From: Lachnospiraceae bacterium A4 | GTDB taxonomy: Bacteria; Bacillota; Clostridia; Lachnospirales; Lachnospiraceae | Reading direction: 5' to 3' | NCBI GenBank assembly: GCA_000403215.2 | Contig: KE159566.1 | Coordinates: 22,409-86,408, forward strand | DNA: 64,000 bases | Shown: positions 8,089 to 13,346 of the stretch, piece by piece | How the letters are laid out: the number at the start of each line of letters is the position of its first letter | Numbering within the stretch: position 1 is the first letter of the stretch | Notes under the pieces: generated by a model | Databases searched by the model: none | Told to the model about the DNA's origin: nothing | Seen by the model: the letters and a program-made list of their open reading frames with translations, nothing else | Made by a program: the position numbers and the translations under genes

Positions 8089-9910
8089 GCTTTCTTCCCT
8101 CCTCCATAAAATCCTGATGACACCTTCTCTGTTCCCTTTTCCTTGTGCTGCGGATATCTTTTATATTCACATCTGTATGAACACAAGCATTACCAGCAAC
8201 AGTCTCAATATGCTGTGCTAGGTCAATCTGTGCCTGTAAATTATTTCTCATTTCACCTTTTGTAATATTCCTCTGACTGTCCTGAAGTTCCTTTACTGCT
8301 CCAAGGTCTTTTCCCTCGAAACGTGATTCTATCAGATTAAATTCTGTATATATTCCATTTTCCAAGACCCAAACAAAGGTCACATCTTCTGGATTATAAG
8401 CCACTGTCACTATACTGCCGGATAGATACTGTTCTGTATAGCCCTCACAATAATACCGCAGCCTGTTTACTTTCAGACCTGTCCGGTCGAATCTTCCTGT
8501 TGTTCTCGGCAGCAGCGTTAATACCAGCTCTTTATTTTGTACAGCTATCAGATTAGCCCCTATCTGTGATTTCCCCCATTCCCAAATACAGGATGCATAG
8601 GGTTTTACTTTATCGGCAATCATGACTTCGGTATAGGGAAAGTTCTTTATAATCCGCCGGGAATTATAATAGATAATACAATGAAGAATAATCTTCTCAA
8701 AGTCCATCATGGTCAGACAGGCATCTTTGCGGTAATCATGTGCCCCACGTTCCTGATAATCCGGCTCAATTACACCTTTTCCTTTCAGATATTTCTTATA
8801 TAAATCCTGTATCAGATCAAAGAATTTCTCTACCTGTCCTTTCAGTTCTGGTCTGTACGATGGAAGATTGACCACAGTAACCCCAAGCTCTGCAATCTGC
8901 TCAAAGTTCTCCGACTTATACTCACTCCCCATATCGGTAACAAACGTGGCTGGCAGCATGTCACAGTCCCAATCTTTTTTCTGAACCGAAATACCAAAGC
9001 GGCTGCACCACTCACATTTATCAGATATGATATTCAGCATTAGTCCTCTAAGACTGTACACCCCACCTTCCCATGAAAGGGAATATCCACAGCACAGACT
9101 GCTAAAGGCATCAATACAGGCTGTTAAAATCGGTCTGCCAACCAAACTTCCTGTATCATTGACAAGATAAATGTCACAAACAGTAGCGTCCAGCATCCCT
9201 ACACCAACAGATGAAGCAAACTCCCGTACTCCTTCGCCTGTAAGGGGTCTGTTATTCCTCTGATAGTTCTTTAATCCATCTCTGGAAATATAGAAGTTCT
9301 GCATCTTCCTTGTCTTACGGTAGAAATATCGAAACTGATAAAATGACGGATATTCTTCTGCCAATATTCCCATTGCATCACAATACTTCTCTTTGAGCAT
9401 CATTGTATATGCAGTCATAAGAGACTGCTTTTTTGTGGTATAGAAAAACCTGTTTAACGCCCAGCGCATATGTTTCTCATCCTGTGTCAGCTCCCTGTTA
9501 TCCTGACGTTTCTTCGGAGCAAGAGCAGTTATGTCCATATGAACCAGATAACAGCAGAGATAACTTCTAACTGTCTGCTTTGATATCTTATTTTCTGCTG
9601 CTATACTGCCAATCAACTGTGACCGCACACTTTCATCTGCAATGAAAGACAGAATTGGTGCAATCATCGTATACCGCTCATACATAATCTTCCTCTGCTC
9701 TGCATCCAAAGTATCGGCATCAGCTATAGTAATTCCTATAACCTCTGACAATTCATCTTCAATACATTCGGTATAAGATTTTAAAGACTCCAATTCCACC
9801 CATACAGGCATGGTCTGTTTCTTACAGTCTATAATCAGAACCCACTTTTCCTGAATCTCCAACACTCGAACAATCCTGCTGCCAGAACGGAGTAAATCAT
9901 ACTTCTTCAT
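8081..9910 (-). CDS. tnsB: TnsB-family DDE transposase
   Basis: A 609-residue Mu/Tn7-type transposase. The start is the ATG of MKKYDLLRSG at 9910; 19 further in-frame codons upstream belong to the overlapping tnsA reading. The catalytic triad is visible: D241 (MLDATV), D326 (FVTDMGSEY) and E361 (KGQVEKFFD), in an rve-type core, followed by a C-terminal beta-barrel region. TnsB binds the transposon ends and joins 3' strands to target DNA. The frame is intact, so the enzyme could act at least in trans or in cut-deficient, replicative form now that tnsA is broken. Confidence 0.88.
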   Translation of the reverse strand: MKKYDLLRSGSRIVRVLEIQEKWVLIIDCKKQTMPVWVELESLKSYTECIEDELSEVIGITIADADTLDAEQRKIMYERYTMIAPILSFIADESVRSQLIGSIAAENKISKQTVRSYLCCYLVHMDITALAPKKRQDNRELTQDEKHMRWALNRFFYTTKKQSLMTAYTMMLKEKYCDAMGILAEEYPSFYQFRYFYRKTRKMQNFYISRDGLKNYQRNNRPLTGEGVREFASSVGVGMLDATVCDIYLVNDTGSLVGRPILTACIDAFSSLCCGYSLSWEGGVYSLRGLMLNIISDKCEWCSRFGISVQKKDWDCDMLPATFVTDMGSEYKSENFEQIAELGVTVVNLPSYRPELKGQVEKFFDLIQDLYKKYLKGKGVIEPDYQERGAHDYRKDACLTMMDFEKIILHCIIYYNSRRIIKNFPYTEVMIADKVKPYASCIWEWGKSQIGANLIAVQNKELVLTLLPRTTGRFDRTGLKVNRLRYYCEGYTEQYLSGSIVTVAYNPEDVTFVWVLENGIYTEFNLIESRFEGKDLGAVKELQDSQRNITKGEMRNNLQAQIDLAQHIETVAGNACVHTDVNIKDIRSTRKREQRRCHQDFMEEGRKHD

Positions 9911-10060
9911 CAATGACCACACCCCAATCCATAACACCATGCCTGAGCCAGTATTCTCTTGAAGCATCCAGCAGTTTCACCGTCATAGGCTTCATCAAAA
10001 ATTTACGAAATACACACTCTCTTACCATCAAATCTCCGTCTGACTGAACGTCCATTAAGC

Positions 10061-10077
10061 CCCCAGCAGAGCTGGGG
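10061..10077. repeat. Left subterminal hairpin of the IS200-type element
   Basis: CCCCAGC-AGA-GCTGGGG, a perfect seven-base-pair stem 17 bases inside the left junction with tnsA. It matches the right hairpin in loop sequence. Confidence 0.75.
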
Positions 10078-10161
10078 AGAATAGAGTGAGCAGTAGCGAT
10101 CCCTAAAGTACCAAAAATAAAACCTCCATGTTATCATAGATTTGGGTCTAGGCAACCTAAT

Positions 10162-10169
10162 CAACAATA
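10162..10169. repeat. 8-bp target duplication (left) of the IS6-like element
   Basis: CAACAATA directly precedes the left terminal repeat. The same eight bases follow the right terminal repeat at 12088-12095. Eight base pairs is the normal target duplication of the IS6 family. Confidence 0.9.
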
Positions 10170-10259
10170 GGTAGTGTCAAATAATCTATGAAAAAACTGA
10201 GTCAAAAAAATAGGCTCGAATGAACCTCGAAAATTGCAGATATTAGTGTTTTTAAGACC

Positions 10260-10370
10260 TTGGGGCGTTGCCCCAAACCCCACAAGGGACTCGTCCCTTG
10301 ACCCATTGGCGGGCTCTGCCCGCACCCGTCCTCGCCGGATGGCAGGAAAAGGGCGCAGTCGCCCCCTTTT
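10260..10370. repeat. Array of four GC-rich hairpins in the IS6-like element
   Basis: Four successive short-loop hairpins: TTGGGGC/GCCCCAA (10260-10276), AAGGGAC/GTCCCTT (10284-10299), GCGGGC/GCCCGC (10309-10323) and AAAAGGGCG/CGCCC..TTTT (10347-10370). The GC content is far above the surrounding DNA. It follows the transposase stop on the minus strand, so it may end or protect the transcript. No credible coding frame is seen here. Confidence 0.6.
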
Positions 10371-10465
10371 CTGCTGGACAGGATTATCCGTGAGCTTTTT
10401 GTCAATAGACTTTCGCGGCATATCCTCACAGGCGGCGCGGCCGCCTGCTGCGGTATTCCACGGTT

Positions 10466-11938
10466 CTATTGACAACAGCTTCGCTCCGTCTGTGCAGTAC
10501 CGTTTTTCTGCATATTCAGGATGGTCTGCTGCCCGAGGAAGATGAGCATCTGCCATTTGCCGGGCATGTTGTCAGCGCCCTGCAGCATCTCCACTTCGTT
10601 GAGGACGTTGTATTTATTGTGTTTATGAGGGCGCAGGAAGTTATAGTAAGCGACCCAGAGCGCCAGATCATAGTTGGCACCGTCGATGCTGTCAAAGCCG
10701 TTTGTATGGCGGTAAGAGGCTTTATAAGTTCGGTTCAGGCGTTCGATCATCTGCTTGAATGGCCGGTATTCGGTAGAAACAGCATCGTCGTTGGTAAGTC
10801 CAATGACCTGGGTGATTTTAAATGTAAAGTCTCTGCCCAGCTTTTTTACGAACTCCATTGCGGCAAGAGGATACGCACTGTATCCGTCCGCAATGAACTT
10901 GAAGTTCTCCGGCAGTTTTGTAAGGTTCCGGAATGCCATACGCATTGCGAGGATACAGGGGCCTGCGCCGCGGTTATCAGACACCTGATAGCCGATGATG
11001 GAGCGTGTTGCAGCGTTCATGATGAGCCAGACGTAGTTTTTGATGCCACGGATTTTGATGTATGTCTCATCAGCCGTGAACACGTCCCCTTTTTCGTAGG
11101 GGTACTGGTCAACAAAGGGCTTGACGCAGATGGCGGCAGTTTTACAGTAGTTGGCGATCTGCTGGTGGGAGATGCTGATGTTGTAAAGGTCTTTCAAAGC
11201 CTGTGAGGTCTTGCGCAGGGAAAGGCCGAGATTGACATGGAGTGTGAGGCACAGGGACATGACATGGGCGTTATGCTTACTGAATTTGAGGGAAGAGGCA
11301 TTCCTGGGGAGTGTATTTAAGTCCATACTGAAAAAATCCATCGTGAACTCACGGTAGATGTAGTGGAGCTTGTATTTATTTTTTCCATAGTCCTCATCGA
11401 GATCAGCCCTGTCAACTTTCTTGAGGTTATGAAGGTAATAGGGACATTTCGGGTTTACGCATTTATGGACGATAAAGTGCTTTCGGTCTTTCTTTGGGAC
11501 AAGTGCATTGCCGCAGTGGGGACAGCGCAGCTTAACACAGGAGAAGCGGCTTTCTGAAGGAGAAAACCTCGCAGCACAGACTTTGCAGAGGATCTGACCC
11601 TTCGAGCCATTGTTTTTGTAAAGGAATGGTTTCGGGGCATTGCAGCGTGGGCAGGAGCAGTCATCAGGGATGTCGCACTCTGAACGTCGGCTGACAGGGC
11701 GTATTTTCCTGCCATAGCGTTTTTCGTAGTAAGGGATAAGCTCTTTATAAGTCCAGTCCTGACGAAAGTCAGTGATAAGGGGGAGTTCGTCGATCTTGAA
11801 CTTCTGGTATTTTGGGGAATGGGAATCATCAAAGGCCCACTGCCTAATGGGGATGTATCTGCATACGAAGTTGATCAGCCAGCAGTTTTGCTGGTAAAGA
11901 AACTGAATCAAAGAGAGTAAATAGGGAATAATATCCAT
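10466..11938 (-). CDS. IS6-like DDE transposase
   Basis: The preferred start is the ATG of MDIIPYLLSL at 11938 with AAAGGAAA upstream; a 22-residue longer reading to 12004 is possible. The protein (490 residues) begins with a hydrophobic helix. Zinc-ribbon-like CxxC pairs follow (CPRCNAP, CKVCAARF, CPHCGN, NPKCPYY), then a DDE core with VFTADETYI, FIADGYSAY and MIERLNRTYKASYRHTNG as the D, D and E segments. The frame is intact. The core resembles IS6/IS240 transposases, fused here to an unusually long N-terminal region. Confidence 0.82.
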   Translation of the reverse strand: MDIIPYLLSLIQFLYQQNCWLINFVCRYIPIRQWAFDDSHSPKYQKFKIDELPLITDFRQDWTYKELIPYYEKRYGRKIRPVSRRSECDIPDDCSCPRCNAPKPFLYKNNGSKGQILCKVCAARFSPSESRFSCVKLRCPHCGNALVPKKDRKHFIVHKCVNPKCPYYLHNLKKVDRADLDEDYGKNKYKLHYIYREFTMDFFSMDLNTLPRNASSLKFSKHNAHVMSLCLTLHVNLGLSLRKTSQALKDLYNISISHQQIANYCKTAAICVKPFVDQYPYEKGDVFTADETYIKIRGIKNYVWLIMNAATRSIIGYQVSDNRGAGPCILAMRMAFRNLTKLPENFKFIADGYSAYPLAAMEFVKKLGRDFTFKITQVIGLTNDDAVSTEYRPFKQMIERLNRTYKASYRHTNGFDSIDGANYDLALWVAYYNFLRPHKHNKYNVLNEVEMLQGADNMPGKWQMLIFLGQQTILNMQKNGTAQTERSCCQ

Positions 11939-12087
11939 AAGCAATGATTTTCCTTTCAGTGTTTGTGGGTTGGTAATAGTATTTACACAAAAAAGGGAGG
12001 TCATTGCTTTTTCTTTTGAAAAAGTGGTGTAATCCTTGAAAATATGGGGTTTGTAATAAAAAACATAGAGGTAGATTTGACACTACC

Positions 12088-12095
12088 CAACAATA
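12088..12095. repeat. 8-bp target duplication (right) of the IS6-like element
   Basis: CAACAATA directly after the terminal CACTACC, matching 10162-10169. Confidence 0.9.
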
Positions 12096-12111
12096 GCAGG
12101 AGGTATCTATA

Positions 12112-12522
12112 ATGGATAATCAGATTTTAGCACATACCAAGTATAATTGCACGTATCATATTGTTTTTATTCCGAAATATCGCCGGAAAGTAATGTATGG
12201 GAAGATTGGGAAAGAGGTTGGCGAGATATTGTCCACAGTATGTAAAATCACAGGAGTAAAATTGATAAAAGGCGGAGTATGTCCAAACCATGTACATCTG
12301 TATGTTTCGATTCCGCCCAAGATGAGTATCTCGGAAGTGATGTCAAAATTGAAAGGAAAGAGTGCCCTGATGATATTTGACCGACACCCAGAATACAGGG
12401 ACAAGTATGGCAGACATTTTTGGGCAAGAGGATATTATGCCGAGACGATTGGGCAAGTGAACGAAGAGACAATCAAAAAGTACATCGAAGAGCAGGAGGA
12501 ATGCAGTAGAATAGAAGGATAA
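12112..12522 (+). CDS. tnpA: IS200/IS605-family TnpA transposase (HUH Y1)
   Basis: A 136-residue TnpA of the IS200 type. The HUH metal motif reads CPNHVHLYVSIPPK at about residues 60-73, and the catalytic tyrosine is expected in the segment YYAETIGQVNEETIKKY near residue 120. AGGAGG lies before the ATG. The protein starts MDNQILAHTKYNCTYHIVF, as in intact family members, so it is complete. There is no tnpB/IscB accessory gene, which fits IS200 rather than IS605. Its promoter region now begins inside the IS6-like element, so its expression may be altered. Confidence 0.92.
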   Translation: MDNQILAHTKYNCTYHIVFIPKYRRKVMYGKIGKEVGEILSTVCKITGVKLIKGGVCPNHVHLYVSIPPKMSISEVMSKLKGKSALMIFDRHPEYRDKYGRHFWARGYYAETIGQVNEETIKKYIEEQEECSRIEG

Positions 12523-12561
12523 AGAGCCTCTTTTAAGAGGCAGCCAAGTACCAGAGGTTAG

Positions 12562-12626
12562 TGAAATACTGCCTATAGGCAGCACCGAAAAAGGGGTTGC
12601 TTAGACACCGCCTATAGGCGGTACCG
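12562..12626. repeat. Paired palindromic repeats in the IS200 3' region
   Basis: Two related units, TGCCTATAGGCAGCACCG near 12569 and CGCCTATAGGCGGTACCG near 12609, each a self-complementary GCCTATAGGC core followed by ACCGAAAAA. They lie between tnpA and the right subterminal hairpin and probably form RNA or single-strand DNA hairpins. Confidence 0.55.
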
Positions 12627-12653
12627 AAAAATGCCCCGGAGGGGTTCATCCAA

Positions 12654-12674
12654 ACCACCGGCAGAGCCGGTGGT
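12654..12674. repeat. Right subterminal hairpin of the IS200-type element
   Basis: ACCACCGGC-AGA-GCCGGTGGT, a perfect nine-base-pair stem with the same AGA loop as the left hairpin, 18 bases inside the junction with the 5' part of tnsA. Confidence 0.75.
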
Positions 12675-12929
12675 CAAGCCGTATGGCTGTGATTTGACAC
12701 AGACAAAATCCGATGTGTATTCTCCTGCATCAAGCCCATCCAGTAAAACATTACATCTGATCTCCTGAATCCCGTTATTCGCCTGTAGCAGATCGGCATA
12801 AGCGTACTGGATCGCATCATACGTTTTGCACACCTCCCCGCACTTTTCAATCATCCGCTTTTCACATCGCCCTTTAAAGTTCTTTTTTCTCATCCTTGCA
12901 AAACCTCCCATATGGGAACATCCTGCCGC

Positions 12930-13064
12930 TTTCCCAAAAACAACTCCCAAAAACAAAATGAATCCTCTTTTGGGGAATTGAAGCCTGCACTTTTTGGGAA
13001 ATGAATAATCTACAATCCTCTGTTTATAAGAGTTTCAAGACAATCATCACTTTCCCAAAAACGC
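12930..13064. repeat. TTTCCCAAAAA-type repeats, candidate TnsB sites at the transposon end
   Basis: Three forward copies (TTTCCCAAAAACAA at 12930, CTCCCAAAAACAAA at 12944, TTTCCCAAAAACGC at 13050) and two inverted copies (TTTTGGGGAA near 12969, TTTTTGGGAAA near 12991) fall within 135 bases. The cluster lies just upstream of tnsA on the side facing ppdK. Multiple transposase-binding repeats at each end are a hallmark of Tn7-like elements. The first copies overlap the possible tnsA leader. Assignment as binding sites is inference. Confidence 0.55.
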
Positions 13065-13082
13065 AATCAGGAAATATCACCA

Positions 13083-13332
13083 TGTCGTAGGGCACTGTAA
13101 TTTATTCTATAAAGGGCAATCTTGTTTATCCACTTTATCCTGCTAAAGCGTGCCCCCTACTCCATGGTGATTGTGCGCGGATTATTCCCTGAATCCAGTG
13201 TTTATGCAAGGAAAGGATAGTTCGCAGAACAAAAAAACGACCTTGCATTTCTTTTTGCAAAGTCGTTTTTTTCTATGTCGGGGGCTATGTGATTTTGCCC
13301 TTTTCAGAATAAATTACAGTGCCCTACGACAT
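13083..13332. repeat. 250-bp inverted-repeat element between ppdK and the Tn7-like end
   Basis: An outer inverted repeat of about 38 bases: ATGTCGTAGGGCACTGTAAT at 13082-13101 onward, with its complement ending CCTACGACAT at 13332. Only a few mismatches occur across the arm, up to AAAGGGCAA. Weaker inner copies in opposite orientation lie at about 13152-13169 (GTGCCCCCTACTCCATGG) and 13274-13288 (ATGTCGGGGGCTATG), so two local hairpins can compete with one long stem. The centre holds the ppdK terminator. No target duplication is evident. It may be a MITE-like element or a pair of transposon-end sequences. Confidence 0.6.
13231..13272. terminator. Bidirectional terminator downstream of ppdK
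   Basis: AAAAAAACGACCTTGCA and TTGCAAAGTCGTTTTTTT pair around TTTCTTT. A-tract and T-tract flank both sides, so it can end transcription in either direction. It is about 75 bases after the ppdK stop. Confidence 0.75.
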
Positions 13333-13346
13333 CGAACTTGCATTCG

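Larger units (their letters stand above)
10170..12087 (-). mobile_element. IS6-like insertion sequence, complete
   Basis: A 1918-bp element with perfect 13-bp terminal inverted repeats starting GGTAGTGTCAAAT, flanked by the 8-bp direct repeat CAACAATA. It encodes one intact DDE transposase on the minus strand and a GC-rich hairpin array beyond that gene. It sits between the left end of the IS200-type element and its tnpA. The clean duplication shows a simple, probably recent insertion. It is larger than classical IS6/IS26 (about 0.8 kb), because of the longer transposase and 3' region. Confidence 0.88.
10044..12692 (+). mobile_element. IS200-type element inserted in tnsA, itself interrupted
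   Basis: Removal of the inner IS6-like element and one target duplication leaves about 723 bases, the usual IS200 size. Both subterminal regions hold a perfect hairpin with an AGA loop: CCCCAGC/GCTGGGG at 10061-10077 and ACCACCGGC/GCCGGTGGT at 12654-12674, as expected for single-strand HUH transposition. There is no target duplication. The junctions share TGA (10041-10043 and 12690-12692), and excision restores the tnsA frame exactly. Its tnpA is intact but cut off from its own left end by the inner element. Confidence 0.85.
9897..12893 (-). pseudogene. tnsA: tnsA-like endonuclease gene split by nested insertion sequences
   Basis: The 5' part (12893 down to about 12693) encodes MRKKNFKGRC ... 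EYTSDFVCVKS. The 3' part (about 10040 down to 9897) encodes SDGDLMVRECVFRK ... DWGVVIDEEV and ends in TGA overlapping the tnsB start. Joining them at the shared TCA codon restores one uninterrupted frame of about 115 residues, CVKSDGDLM, which matches TnsA-type N-terminal endonuclease logic (YTSDF acidic residue, then RECVFRK). The intervening 2.6 kb is an IS200-type element that carries an IS6-like element. TnsA would make the 5' cuts that free the transposon. Short for TnsA (Tn7: 273 residues), but the join is exact. The start follows GGGAGG with a ten-base spacing. Confidence 0.8.
5510..13082 (-). mobile_element. Tn7-like transposition module (partial element)
   Basis: The module consists of broken tnsA, tnsB, tnsC and tniQ in the order and orientation of Tn7, with tnsA nearest one end. 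Five copies of a TTTCCCAAAAA-type motif lie between tnsA and ppdK (12930-13064) and are candidate TnsB sites. The other end was not found; it may lie beyond the left edge of the window, in which case 1-5500 is cargo. Boundaries given here are therefore approximate. Confidence 0.65.

Noticed and set aside
10469-11206. 245-codon open frame on the plus strand within the IS6-like element
   Set aside because: It is antisense to the DDE transposase, which has clear motifs. It has no ribosome binding site and its residues match no family.
5510-13082. CRISPR-associated transposon (CAST)
   Set aside because: Tn7-like genes are present, but no Cas gene or repeat array is found in the window, and the TniQ protein has the length of a TnsD-type targeting protein.
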